A program made the translations under genes and the position numbers. This document shows positions 8,037-16,723 of a DNA stretch of 64,000 nucleotides, piece after piece. Each line of letters opens with the position of its first letter. Positions within the stretch are counted from its first letter, which is position 1. The notes under the pieces are model-generated. The model ran no database searches, had not been told where the DNA came from, and worked only from the letters and a program-made list of their open reading frames with translations. Source of the DNA: Lunatibacter salilacus (GTDB taxonomy: Bacteria; Bacteroidota; Bacteroidia; Cytophagales; Cyclobacteriaceae); the NCBI RefSeq assembly GCF_009797935.1, contig NZ_VOLC01000005.1:248001-312000 (forward strand). Reading direction: 5' to 3'.

Positions 8037-9352
8037 TCATGGAACAGTTGCCATATTACCTCATCAAGGTGTCCATTGCCACGGCAGTTTTCTATGGCAC
8101 CTATTATTGGTTGTTTCGGACGAGAAAGCAATTTGTTTTTAACCGCATCTACCTGGCGGGATCATTTTTGGCTGCCTTTATCATTCCGCTGATCACTTTC
8201 TCTACAACCTCCCAACTAAGCAAGGCAACTAATTTTCTTACTGGAGACCTCGATGCTGATGTAATTGTATCGGCAACCACAGGAATAGAACTAGATTCAT
8301 CCATTGGAATTACGACCATTCTATTATGCCTCTATGGTTGTGGTGTATTCTTTTTACTAGTCGAGTTGATCTATGGATATATAGCCGCAGTGGGAATACG
8401 GAAAAGTTGTACCGAACAGTTTATCGGTGACATGCAAGTTTTGGTATCTGAGGAAAATAACCGGGCGTTCACATTCCTTGACAAAATCATCATTGGCAAA
8501 AACCTACTCGACAATCCGTCAATGGAAATGGTTTTAAATCATGAGGCGGTGCATTCCCGTGAGCGGCATTTTTTCGACATTCTCCTTGCCGAACTATTTT
8601 TGGCATTTCAATGGTTCAATCCATTTGCTTGGTTACATGTCGAGGCCATAAGAAATAACCTTGAATTCCGTGCTGATGATGTGGTCATTCAGGCCTCGGA
8701 CAAAAAAAAATACCAGTTGACCATGTTGGGGATGTCCCTTAACAGTATTGACTCCACGTTATACACAGCTCTTAATTCAAGTAACCTAAAAAAAAGAATT
8801 GTCATGATGAACTCAAATAATAAAAACCAGTTTTCTTTGCTGACCAGATTGGCCATTATACCCGTATTTGCACTTCTTATCGCATGTCTTTCCACACAAA
8901 AACCAGCACAAATAAGTGATAACGTCTCTAATGGTGAGCAACTAACCCAGCTATCTACTGGCTTGCAGGAAAACCCTTCCCAGCCTGTAAATTCCATTGA
9001 AGAGATAAGTAAGCATTTTCAAAAAAACTTAAAATATCCACTAGAAGCAAGATCCGCTCATCTAATAGGAACTGTGAGGATTTATGCTAGGGTCAACCCT
9101 GATGGCAGCATCCAGGAAGTCCTTGATGTAAAGCCTAAAGAGGAATTTTTGGAATTTGATGAAGTCGTAATTATTGCATACTTAAATGAGGAAGGAAAAA
9201 AACTCAGAAAAACAAAGTCCTATCGCCATGAAAGCCTTCTAGCGGAGGGAAGAAGGGTGGTAGAAATGCTTCCAAAATTGGAAATTCCCGAGTTCCAGGG
9301 TAATCTAATTCAGTTCAATTTTAAATATGATTTGCGACAAGCAATTAGGTAA
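8033..9352 (+). CDS. BlaR1-like M56 peptidase with TonB-like C-terminal domain
   Basis: A 439-residue membrane protease. Hydrophobic segments near residues 8-26, 38-56, 92-118 and 275-292 frame a cytoplasmic zinc-protease loop with H170-E-A-V-H174, the HExxH motif of family M56. Residues 325-420 resemble the TonB C-terminal domain (KYPLEARSAHLIGTVRIYARVNPDGSI), a common extension of Bacteroidota M56 proteins. In the classical system the sensor detects an external signal, such as a beta-lactam in staphylococci, and triggers cleavage of the repressor. There is no penicillin-binding sensor domain here, so the signal is not known. It overlaps the repressor gene by 4 bp. No obvious target gene is in the operon; the next gene begins after a 124-bp gap. 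Confidence 0.85.
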   Translation: MIMEQLPYYLIKVSIATAVFYGTYYWLFRTRKQFVFNRIYLAGSFLAAFIIPLITFSTTSQLSKATNFLTGDLDADVIVSATTGIELDSSIGITTILLCLYGCGVFFLLVELIYGYIAAVGIRKSCTEQFIGDMQVLVSEENNRAFTFLDKIIIGKNLLDNPSMEMVLNHEAVHSRERHFFDILLAELFLAFQWFNPFAWLHVEAIRNNLEFRADDVVIQASDKKKYQLTMLGMSLNSIDSTLYTALNSSNLKKRIVMMNSNNKNQFSLLTRLAIIPVFALLIACLSTQKPAQISDNVSNGEQLTQLSTGLQENPSQPVNSIEEISKHFQKNLKYPLEARSAHLIGTVRIYARVNPDGSIQEVLDVKPKEEFLEFDEVVIIAYLNEEGKKLRKTKSYRHESLLAEGRRVVEMLPKLEIPEFQGNLIQFNFKYDLRQAIR

Positions 9353-9476
9353 GTTCACTTTCAATTCCATATGTTGATTTTTTTTCGTTGACTAGCCGAA
9401 AAATCCACTATTTATATTCGGAAAATTGCATATTTGTCAAGCCGGAATAGATATCTTATCGGCGATATTATGACGG

Positions 9477-10346
9477 ATGATGAAATTACAACTGATATTC
9501 ATACTGCTATTTTCTTTTACTACTATGGCTCTTGCCCAAACCAGAGATACCCTATACCTCTGGACCGGAAAAGTCCCCGGTGAGTCGCTTCCAAAGTCAA
9601 ATCCGGTTCAGACGGATAATACTAGCGGCAATGTCACCCGGCTTACCGATGTGACGAATCCAGCCCTAGTCGTTTTTAAGCCACAGACAGCTTTGAGCAA
9701 CAATACAGCAGTTATTGTCTGCCCGGGAGGAGGCTATAATATCCTTGCGATTGACAAAGAAGGGTATGAGATTGCCGAATGGCTCAACAACTTGGGGTAT
9801 ACCGCCTTTGTCCTGCAATACCGGGTTCCCCAAAAACAGGCGGAGGCACTTTACGACATACAGCGGTCCATACGTCTGGTAAGGACCAACGCATCAATAT
9901 GGGGTGTAGAAAAACTCGGTGTGTTGGGCTTCTCAGCCGGAGGAAGCTTGAGTGCCAGGGCAGCGACCAGATTTAACGAAGATACCTATCCCAAATCAGA
10001 CCAAATAGACCAAGCTTCTAGTCGCCCGGATTTTGGGTTGTTGATCTATCCGGCCTACCTAGACAACGGGGAAAACAGAACCTTGACTCCAGAACTTTCC
10101 ATTAGTGAAGACACTCCTCCCCTATTTATATTTGGCACTGCGGACGATACTTATGGCAATAGCGGCCTGGTGATGGCGGGGGCACTCAGAGATCACAAAA
10201 TTCCGGTGGAGTTGCATCTACTTCCCGAAGGGGGACATGGTTATGGCCTTAGACCTGGAAATATCGCAGCGGAAACCTGGCCGGACTTGGCGGAAAAGTG
10301 GCTGGAGACGGTAACAAAAAATCTTACCGCCGAGAGTAGAAAATAA
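9477..10346 (+). CDS. Secreted alpha/beta-hydrolase (carbohydrate-esterase-like)
   Basis: This 289-residue protein begins with a signal peptide (residues 1-20, cleavage after ALA). The fold markers are an oxyanion-hole stretch VCPGGGYNILA near 81-91, the nucleophile elbow G151-F-S153-A-G-G, an Asp at 223/224 in GTADDTYG and a His at 254 in GGHGYG, giving a Ser-Asp-His triad. This subtype (related to the BD-FAE and acetyl-xylan-esterase-like groups) is frequent in Bacteroidota carbohydrate loci and often removes acetyl or feruloyl groups, but the substrate cannot be read from sequence. ATG at 9477 is chosen because it yields the signal peptide; the other ATG at 9470 is out of frame. Confidence 0.82.
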   Translation: MMKLQLIFILLFSFTTMALAQTRDTLYLWTGKVPGESLPKSNPVQTDNTSGNVTRLTDVTNPALVVFKPQTALSNNTAVIVCPGGGYNILAIDKEGYEIAEWLNNLGYTAFVLQYRVPQKQAEALYDIQRSIRLVRTNASIWGVEKLGVLGFSAGGSLSARAATRFNEDTYPKSDQIDQASSRPDFGLLIYPAYLDNGENRTLTPELSISEDTPPLFIFGTADDTYGNSGLVMAGALRDHKIPVELHLLPEGGHGYGLRPGNIAAETWPDLAEKWLETVTKNLTAESRK

Positions 10347-10386
10347 TCAAAATTAAGCCCTATTTTGTGTATTCAAATAGGCGCTA

Positions 10387-13065
10387 ATGAACATCAATTA
10401 TCCACTATCCGATCCACATGCCTTATCCGTAGAAAAAATCCTAGATGCATTTGGTACTGATGCTGATGCGGGGCTTAGCCAACGGGAAACGGAACAACGC
10501 AGCAAGGATTTTGGTCTAAATAGTTACCAAGCTCAAAAGCAGAAAAGTCTCTTACTAATGTTGCTTTTGCAGTTCAAAAGTCCAATTGTTTATATATTAT
10601 TTTTTGCCGTTGCGGTAACCTTCTTTTTTCAAGATTATATTGAAGCAGCAGCCATAGCGGCAGTGATTCTAATAAATGCGGTTATCGGTTTTTTGATGGA
10701 GTTTCAAGCGCGCAACTCCATGAAGGCGCTTAAGGAAATGGACGTAACGCACTCTAAGGTATTCCGTGATGGGAATATTCAGGAGGTGCCTTCCGAAAAG
10801 CTGGTTCCCGGAGACCTGATAGCGTTGGAGGCCGGCGATATGGTTCCCGCTGACGCTTACCTGCTATCCACCAATCAATTGCAGTGCGATGAGTCCTCCC
10901 TTACCGGGGAATCACTCCCGACGGAAAAGAAACTCGGCAAACTTGCGAAAGCAACCTCCCTTGGGGACCAATTCAACATGGTGTTTAAAGGCACTTCGGT
11001 TACTAATGGAAACGGAAAAGCCATTGTCGTAGCGATCTCTAAACATACTCAGTTAGGGACGATCACATCGTTGGTAGAAAGTGCTGAAGACAAAGAGACG
11101 CCGCTCGATAAGAAGATAACCATATTAAGTAAAAAACTGATTTGGTTTACATTAGGTATGACAGCCGTTTTTGCCATCACGGGTTTGATTCAGGGCAAAA
11201 ATCCGCTGTTGATTTTGGAGACATCTATCGCCTTGGCCGTAGCAGCCTTCCCTGAGGGGTTACCTATCGTATCTACTGTAGCGTTGGCTCATGGGATGCT
11301 GTTAATGGCCAAAAGAAATGCTATTGTAAAAAGACTATCCGCTGTAGAAACATTGGGAAGTACCAACGTGATACTTACCGATAAAACAGGCACCTTAACG
11401 GAAAACAAAATTCATGTAGATACTTTTTCTTTTCCCGGGGAAACGGTCAGCGTAACCATTCAAAACAATAAGCTTCATTTTGATGAAGCACCCATTGAAA
11501 AAAGCGAGAACGCCTTTCAAAAATTGATCCTTATCGGGGCCTTATGCAACAATGCTGCTCACCTACATGGGGATCAAAAAGCAGCTCTCATGGGAGACCC
11601 AATAGAAATTGCCTTAGCCAATCTTGCGAATGCAGCAGGGGAACCTTTTGATAAATTAAATGAATCATTTGAGCGAGTTGGGGAAGTACCTTTTAGTTCA
11701 GAGACTAAAGTTATGGCTACTATACATCAAGGCCCCGATGGGAATTTTGTGGCGGCAAAAGGCTCCGTAGAGCATTTGTTGGCAAAATGCACCAAACTGC
11801 AGGTCGGAACTGCCATACAGGAGCTGGATGATAAAGAAAGAAAAAACATCCTGGCAGGATCTGAAAAAATGGCAGCAGATGGGTTGCGGGTATTGGCATT
11901 TGCCTACAGAGAGGATGATACTATAAATAGGGATGATTACCTGAACGAACTTATTTATGTGGCCATGATCGCCTTCATTGACCCCCCCCGGCTGGACATA
12001 AAAGAAGCTATTCAGCTGTGCAGAAAGGCAGGGATCAAAATTGTGATGATAACAGGCGACCACCCTTTGACGGCGCTTTCAATTGCCAAAAAAGTAGGAT
12101 TGGTTGATGCCGGGGAAAAAGACACCATAACCGGACTTGATATACCGGAAATGGAATCTATCTCCCCGGAATGGACAGAAAAAATCCTGAATACTGCCAT
12201 TTTTGCGAGGACTACACCCAAACAAAAGTTGGATGTGGTGTCTATTTATCAACAGGCGGGCAACATCGTAGCCATGACCGGGGATGGGGTAAACGATGCG
12301 CCTGCGCTAAAAAAATCTGATATCGGCATTGCCATGGGTATACGCGGCACGCAGGTGGCAAAGGAAACTGCCAGCATTGTTTTGAAAGATGATTCCTTTG
12401 TATCCATTGCACGGGCCGTATCCCATGGAAGAGCAATATTTCAAAATATTCAAAAATTTGTCGTTTACTTGGTTTCCTGCAACTTAAGTGAAATCTTTAT
12501 TGTAACCGGATTGGGGTTTATTGCCCCGGCATCAACCTTACTACCCCTGCAGATCCTGTTTTTAAACATGGTAACGGATGTATTTCCCGCATTGGCATTG
12601 GGCTTGGGCAAAGGAGACAAAGCCGTTATGGAAAGGCCCCCCAGAGATCCCAACCGGCTTATCATAACCAACAAAGGCTGGATCACGATTTCCCTTTATG
12701 CCGCCTCCATGACCATGGCGGTAATTATCGCCATAATATACACTAAATATGCCTTGAGTACTGATTCTCAGATTTTAAACAATGTGGCCTTTATCACCCT
12801 TGCCTTTGCACAACTCTTCCATGTTTTCAATATGGCCTCTCCGAGGGCACATTTGCTTGTAAATGAGATTACCAAAAACAAATACATATGGCTTGCACTG
12901 CTTATTTGCACCGTATTAGTCGTCGTGGTGTATTTGGTACCCCAATTACGGCTGGTGCTTGGACTGGAGATACTTCCACCTGAAGTGTGGGGAGTATCGA
13001 TTAGTTGTGGGCTGATTCCACTGGTCGTCGTTCAGGGGTATAGGAAATTATTCTGGAAAAAATAA
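10387..13065 (+). CDS. Calcium-type (P2A) cation-transporting P-type ATPase
   Basis: An 892-residue P-type ATPase with all core motifs: an N-terminal cation-ATPase segment, TGES at 173-176 (dephosphorylation loop), PEGLP at 289-293 in transmembrane helix 4 (ion site of Ca2+/Mn2+ pumps), the phosphorylation motif D332-K-T-G-T, and TGDGVND at 631-637. Ten transmembrane segments can be placed in the usual 2-2-6 arrangement. The PEGLP motif and length place it with SERCA/PMR1-like pumps exporting Ca2+ (possibly Mn2+) from the cytoplasm at the expense of ATP. It lies 40 bp after the esterase gene on the same strand; co-transcription is possible, but a functional link is not evident. Confidence 0.9.
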   Translation: MNINYPLSDPHALSVEKILDAFGTDADAGLSQRETEQRSKDFGLNSYQAQKQKSLLLMLLLQFKSPIVYILFFAVAVTFFFQDYIEAAAIAAVILINAVIGFLMEFQARNSMKALKEMDVTHSKVFRDGNIQEVPSEKLVPGDLIALEAGDMVPADAYLLSTNQLQCDESSLTGESLPTEKKLGKLAKATSLGDQFNMVFKGTSVTNGNGKAIVVAISKHTQLGTITSLVESAEDKETPLDKKITILSKKLIWFTLGMTAVFAITGLIQGKNPLLILETSIALAVAAFPEGLPIVSTVALAHGMLLMAKRNAIVKRLSAVETLGSTNVILTDKTGTLTENKIHVDTFSFPGETVSVTIQNNKLHFDEAPIEKSENAFQKLILIGALCNNAAHLHGDQKAALMGDPIEIALANLANAAGEPFDKLNESFERVGEVPFSSETKVMATIHQGPDGNFVAAKGSVEHLLAKCTKLQVGTAIQELDDKERKNILAGSEKMAADGLRVLAFAYREDDTINRDDYLNELIYVAMIAFIDPPRLDIKEAIQLCRKAGIKIVMITGDHPLTALSIAKKVGLVDAGEKDTITGLDIPEMESISPEWTEKILNTAIFARTTPKQKLDVVSIYQQAGNIVAMTGDGVNDAPALKKSDIGIAMGIRGTQVAKETASIVLKDDSFVSIARAVSHGRAIFQNIQKFVVYLVSCNLSEIFIVTGLGFIAPASTLLPLQILFLNMVTDVFPALALGLGKGDKAVMERPPRDPNRLIITNKGWITISLYAASMTMAVIIAIIYTKYALSTDSQILNNVAFITLAFAQLFHVFNMASPRAHLLVNEITKNKYIWLALLICTVLVVVVYLVPQLRLVLGLEILPPEVWGVSISCGLIPLVVVQGYRKLFWKK

Positions 13066-13132
13066 TACTGCTAAGGAGGCAGACTATCTCCTAGGCAAAA
13101 TTTAAAAAACCGGATTTCCGTTCCGAAGAAAA

Positions 13133-13151
13133 AAGGCAATATCTTTGCCTT
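13133..13151 (+). promoter_or_regulatory. Promoter with overlapping inverted repeat upstream of the SMR gene
   Basis: TATCTTTG at 13140-13147 matches the -7 consensus TAnnTTTG. It is framed by an inverted repeat, AAGGCAA (13133-13139) and TTGCCTT (13145-13151), which could be an operator site covering the -7 box. The start codon follows 20 bp later. No clear -33 box was found. Confidence 0.45.
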
Positions 13152-13167
13152 CAAATAACAAAAAAAC

Positions 13168-13494
13168 ATGAACTGGATCATTTTGGTTGTCGCCGGCCTA
13201 TTTGAGGTGGCCTTCGCTTTCTGTCTCGGAAAAGCAAAATTTAGCACGGGAAGCGAGATGTATTTCTGGTACGTTGCCTTTCTGGTAACCCTCAGCCTCA
13301 GTATGGGCTTGCTAATTAAAGCCACCCAAACGCTGCCCATTGGTACTGCCTATGCGGTATGGACAGGTATCGGTGCTGTCGGGACGGTGTTGGTAGGAAT
13401 TTTTATTTTCAAGGAGCCTGCAACCTTTTTAAGGCTGTTTTTTATTTCGACTTTGATAGGATCGATAATTGGGTTGAAGGTGGTTGCGTATTGA
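13168..13494 (+). CDS. SMR family small exporter (SugE/Gdx- or EmrE-like)
   Basis: A 108-residue protein with four transmembrane helices, the full length of the small multidrug resistance family. The essential membrane-embedded glutamate is E13 in LFEVAFAF, and the loop motif PIGTAYAVWTGIGAVGT is typical. SMR proteins work as antiparallel dimers exchanging protons for cationic substrates. The SugE/Gdx branch exports guanidinium and the EmrE/Qac branch exports quaternary ammonium compounds; the N-terminal text looks closer to SugE, but I cannot settle this by eye. The gene stands alone and no guanidine riboswitch motif was seen upstream. Confidence 0.88.
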   Translation: MNWIILVVAGLFEVAFAFCLGKAKFSTGSEMYFWYVAFLVTLSLSMGLLIKATQTLPIGTAYAVWTGIGAVGTVLVGIFIFKEPATFLRLFFISTLIGSIIGLKVVAY

Positions 13495-13514
13495 TATATT
13501 GATTAATGGTAAAT

Positions 13515-13625
13515 GATATTGGATATTAGTTGAAATATGGTGGAAACCTGCCAGCCGGAAGACTGGAATACTGTGTGAAATATGGTGGAAATATTGATTT
13601 TTCACGGCAGACAGTTTAGTGTAAA
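13515..13625. repeat. Degenerate GAAATATGGTGGAAA repeat cluster
   Basis: The core GAAATATGGTGGAAA occurs twice here (about 13531 and 13574), with related ATATTGGATATTAG text. The same core recurs at 27.96 kb and, on the other strand with one mismatch, near 14.68 kb. The cluster lies directly 3' of an ATPase-gene remnant, as the 27.9-kb cluster lies 3' of an intact ATPase gene. Confidence 0.6.
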
Positions 13626-13730
13626 TGAGTTTAGATCGAAGTGGAGAGTATGGGTTAATCATGATATTATAGGGGGCGGGCAAACTGTGGGTTTGAATAT
13701 TGCTCCCAACAGAATTTCCGTAGTATTTTA

Positions 13731-14005
13731 TTAAAAAACACCGGAAAGGTTCCATGCTTGGAAATGTCTGATGCCTTGGTTGGAAGGTAAAGGGAGGTCA
13801 TCAAGTGAGATTACCATTTTTTCGTAATTGTCCGGTATGGCTTCTAAGGGTGCATATTCACGCCGAATGGTCGGCTCGTCTATCAAAAGTTATGCGCATT
13901 GCACATAAATGAGGCGGTCTCATTTGCTGGCAACAAAATCCACTTCCTTGTCTCCCAAAGTTCCCACATAGACCTGATATCCTGCTCTGTTCAGCCACGA
14001 ACAAT
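13731..14005 (-). pseudogene. Remnant of a DUF4143-type AAA ATPase, C-terminal part
   Basis: Minus-strand translation gives GYQVYVGTLGDKEVDFVASK, a stop (TGA), DRLIYVQCA, a stop (TAA), then LLIDEPTIRREYAPLEAIPD and NYEKMVISLDDLPLP up to the natural stop at 13731. This is the recognisable C-terminus of the large Bacteroidota ATP-binding family with a DUF4143 domain (EVDFVA..., IYVQVAYLL..., EREFGPLxxIxDNYPKYVLSxDD). Two in-frame stops and the lack of the ATPase N-terminus mark it as a decayed fragment. The upstream part fades out near 14005. It differs in subtype from the intact ATPase at 28.3-29.5 kb. Confidence 0.75.
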
Positions 14006-14082
14006 CTGAGGAATCCAACAGTAGGGCGGAAAAGGCAGGTGTTGAGAAAAACAAAATTGGTCAAAATGCGGTGTTTACTGAT

Positions 14083-14414
14083 ATAGAGGAATTCGGTTTG
14101 GTGTTTTTTAATCCAAAAAGTGGATTGGAAATGGGTTGGGGAATTACGGACGCATTTCCCCTTCCATCGAACCCATCCTTTGATGAGGAAGAAAGCGAAG
14201 ACAGAGTATTATGACTTTACTCACCTCTCCGAGTGTATCCAAAGAACTTGCGTTGTATTCAATGGAGCACTGTAAACATGATCTTAAATTTTTTCAGGAG
14301 GAAGACGGAAAGAGCATAGTCGAGGATCTTGATTTTCTGATGAGGTTTTTTAAGAAAGATCAGTACCATACCCAACCTGCTGTTTCCCTTTTAAGGGGTT
14401 ATTCGGCTATCTGA
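14083..14414 (+). pseudogene. Frameshifted fragment of a DUF3843-like protein
   Basis: Two frames join into one coherent piece. The first reads EEFGLVFFNPKSGLEMGWG then ITDAFPLPSNPSFDEEESED and stops at 14212. The second begins at the overlapping ATG at 14211 and continues SKELALYSMEHCKHDLKFF, then IVEDLDFLMRFFKKDQYHTQ, to the stop at 14412-14414. From memory this resembles the C-terminal half of Bacteroidota DUF3843 proteins; the family name is a recollection, not a search result. The fragment overlaps the ATPase remnant region on its 5' side, so both are relics. It has no plausible start and a frameshift at about 14210. Confidence 0.45.
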
Positions 14415-14534
14415 TTTTGCTAATTCACAACATGTACGAGAAGCAGGAAACATCACCGCTGCGAAAACCTGGAAGTTCTGAATGAATCTCTTCTCCCCAC
14501 ACCTGACCCCGAATGAGGTCATTAATTCTGAGAT

Positions 14535-14712
14535 GTGGTTATAAAATTTCAAAATTATTATTCCAGCCGAAGGCGATATATCGCCATTTCTCGAACCTTC
14601 GTATTACTATCATACCCCGTATCCGCTACGCTTTCCAGAATCTACGCTACACTTTTATTTCTACCATATTTCAGCCGAAAGGCTATATTTCAATTTCTAA
14701 CCTTTACAATTA
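14535..14712. repeat. Degenerate AT-rich repeat, inverted copy of the 13.5-kb type
   Basis: Read on the minus strand, this segment contains GAAATATGGTAGAAA (one mismatch to the 13.5-kb core) preceded by GCCTTTCGGC, a small hairpin also seen in altered form in the 27.9-kb cluster (GCCTACCGCC). Together with 14415-14534, where I see no gene, it fills the stretch between the DUF3843-like relic and the terminator at 14713. Confidence 0.5.
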
Positions 14713-14744
14713 AAAAAGGCAGGTTGAAATCAACCTGCCTTTTT
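14713..14744 (-). terminator. Rho-independent terminator of the PQQ-dehydrogenase operon
   Basis: AAAAAGGCAGGTTGA (14713-14727) pairs perfectly with TCAACCTGCCTTTTT (14730-14744). The minus-strand transcript of the operon ends in U residues immediately after the stem, 5 bp past the stop codon at 14750. The symmetrical A/T flanks could also stop transcription from the other side. Confidence 0.85.
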
Positions 14745-14749
14745 ATTAT

Positions 14750-16699
14750 TTATTTATTCAACGAAACGATCCATTTCGCAATTTTCAATGCTTCCTCCCG
14801 CGGCACATGCGGCATGGGAGGCATGGGGGTTGCATACTCGGGCCAGTTCTCAGGCCTCGGGGTATGAATCAACTCCACAATTTGCTCGGGGGTGTAATTT
14901 CGCTTTGCCACATCCACATAGGCGGGACCTACCTGCTTGGTGTCCTTTTGGTGGCAAGCTATACAAGTGTTTTTAGCCAATAATGGCTGTACGATTTCCA
15001 AAGTTATCTCCTCTTCCTGAGCAGGCTTGGGTGTCGCTGCGGGAGGTGTCTTTACCGTAGTGGCCGGTTTTGCCGCAGTGGCTTTGGGCTCTTCCTTTTT
15101 CACCCTTGAGTCAAAGGTACTTACCTCAGTCATCGCTATCGAGGCACCAGAAGGAATGTTGTTTAGCGTATAATAGGCTGAGGGATGTACCAAGGAGTAG
15201 AAAGTATCCCTTTCCCGAACTCCCTCCAAGAACAGGTGGTGGATGTAATACTGCTTTAATCCGTCCACAATGATCCGTGCTTTGGTGCCGTCTTCCGAAA
15301 CCTTTACGCCTTTTATGACTGCTTCTTCGTTATCAACTGGAGGGCTCCCATATACCGGGTGGTATTTGTAGATAAAGGAAGAAACGGAATAGGATGCAAT
15401 ATCCTCTACCGACTTTTTGTCCGCAGGCTTGGTAAACTCAATTTCGAAACCGTCAGGCATTGCCTTTATAGTGCGTATCTCAAACGGCACTTCACCAGTC
15501 CAGGCGACTCTTTCTAATCCTTCATTAGCTTCTCCCGCAGAACCCCAGCCCCGGTTGGTTTCTCCCACAAAGAGGGATCCGTCCGGTGCCCATGCCATGC
15601 GTAACACACCAGACCTGAATCCACTTCTGAAATCAATGGCCATGCCCTGCATTTCTCCGTTGACCTCTTCCAAAAATACCCGCATAATCTTGCTCTGCCC
15701 CTGATCACCCACAAGGATCTGACCGCCAAATGGACCCAAATTTCCCTCAGGGATCTTGATGGGTTCCGAGGTTGAAATCCCGTGTATACCATACGGAAAC
15801 CATACTGCAGGTAACTTCAAATCCGGAAGTTGCTTCTGCGCTTCATACATGGTAAGAAATTCTTCATCAACTACGTTTTCAGGTTTGATCATTCTTCCCT
15901 GATCATTGCGTACTTGGCGTGGATCTACCACGCTATTAAATTGCTCCGTAGTCAGACTAAGCGGGGAATTGGGAAGTCCTGTCCAACGAAGTCCTGCGGG
16001 GTGGCCGGTAAAAGTACCCTTTTTGATATGCCACATTCCTCCCGAGCCTATATAGTCTCCTTGGTTTTCGGTGTACCAAAGTTCGCCATCGATGATTCCC
16101 AATCCGGCGGGAGAGCGCATCCCGGTGGCCCAAGGCTGCAAGGTTCCGTCCTCCTTGATCTTCATAATCCATCCGCGGTAGGGAACGCGGCTTTCGCCTC
16201 TCCACCATTCTTCATTGCCAAAGGCCACATTGCCGGAAACGAAAAAGTCACCGTCTGGTGCGATCACCGGTCCAAAGCTATACTCGTGGTAATGCCCGGA
16301 AACCGGCCATGCATGGATCGTTTCGTAAATATCCGCTACCCCATCCTGATTTGAATCGATAAGTTTGGTCAGTTCACCCCGCTGGGCGCAGTAAAATGCA
16401 CCGTCTTTATAGACCAATCCGAGGATCTCATGCAAGCCGCTCGCAAACTTTCGGAAATAGGGCCGTGGGCTTGTTGGGTTTTCTACTATAAACACATCCC
16501 CCCTTCGGGTAGAGATGCCCAGATTTCCATTGGGAAGCATAACTAGGCCCCCTACTTCCAAAAGGGTACCTTCCGGGCTGCTTACCCGAAGGATTTTATA
16601 GAAATCTTCCTCCATGGGAGATTCCTGTGCTATTACAGCCGTACTGCCAATACAGAGGGACAGCAGTAGGCATAAAATATATTTGATTTTATTTATCAT
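14750..16699 (-). CDS. Secreted PQQ-type sugar dehydrogenase-like propeller with cytochrome c domain
   Basis: A 649-residue exported protein: signal peptide at residues 1-24 (cleavage after VIA), a soluble-glucose-dehydrogenase-like beta-propeller at about 35-400 (texts such as GGLVMLPNGNLGISTRRGDV and MRSPAGLGIIDGELWYTENQ), a linker rich in Ala, Pro, Lys and Thr at about 540-570, and a C-terminal cytochrome c domain with heme motif C579-I-A-C-H583 and a Met-rich TPMPPMPH stretch supplying the axial ligand. Such fusions would oxidise a sugar or alcohol and pass electrons to the attached heme in the periplasm. The cofactor and substrate are inferred from the family. It follows the DUF1080 gene after 24 bp and is followed by a strong terminator. 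Confidence 0.82.
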   Translation of the reverse strand: MINKIKYILCLLLSLCIGSTAVIAQESPMEEDFYKILRVSSPEGTLLEVGGLVMLPNGNLGISTRRGDVFIVENPTSPRPYFRKFASGLHEILGLVYKDGAFYCAQRGELTKLIDSNQDGVADIYETIHAWPVSGHYHEYSFGPVIAPDGDFFVSGNVAFGNEEWWRGESRVPYRGWIMKIKEDGTLQPWATGMRSPAGLGIIDGELWYTENQGDYIGSGGMWHIKKGTFTGHPAGLRWTGLPNSPLSLTTEQFNSVVDPRQVRNDQGRMIKPENVVDEEFLTMYEAQKQLPDLKLPAVWFPYGIHGISTSEPIKIPEGNLGPFGGQILVGDQGQSKIMRVFLEEVNGEMQGMAIDFRSGFRSGVLRMAWAPDGSLFVGETNRGWGSAGEANEGLERVAWTGEVPFEIRTIKAMPDGFEIEFTKPADKKSVEDIASYSVSSFIYKYHPVYGSPPVDNEEAVIKGVKVSEDGTKARIIVDGLKQYYIHHLFLEGVRERDTFYSLVHPSAYYTLNNIPSGASIAMTEVSTFDSRVKKEEPKATAAKPATTVKTPPAATPKPAQEEEITLEIVQPLLAKNTCIACHQKDTKQVGPAYVDVAKRNYTPEQIVELIHTPRPENWPEYATPMPPMPHVPREEALKIAKWIVSLNK

Positions 16700-16723
16700 T
16701 GGTTCAATACGTTACTTTTCAGA

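Noticed and set aside
13066-13167. Guanidine riboswitch upstream of the SMR gene
   Set aside because: The leader is only about 20 nt after the predicted promoter and lacks the conserved guanidine-I, -II or -III motifs.
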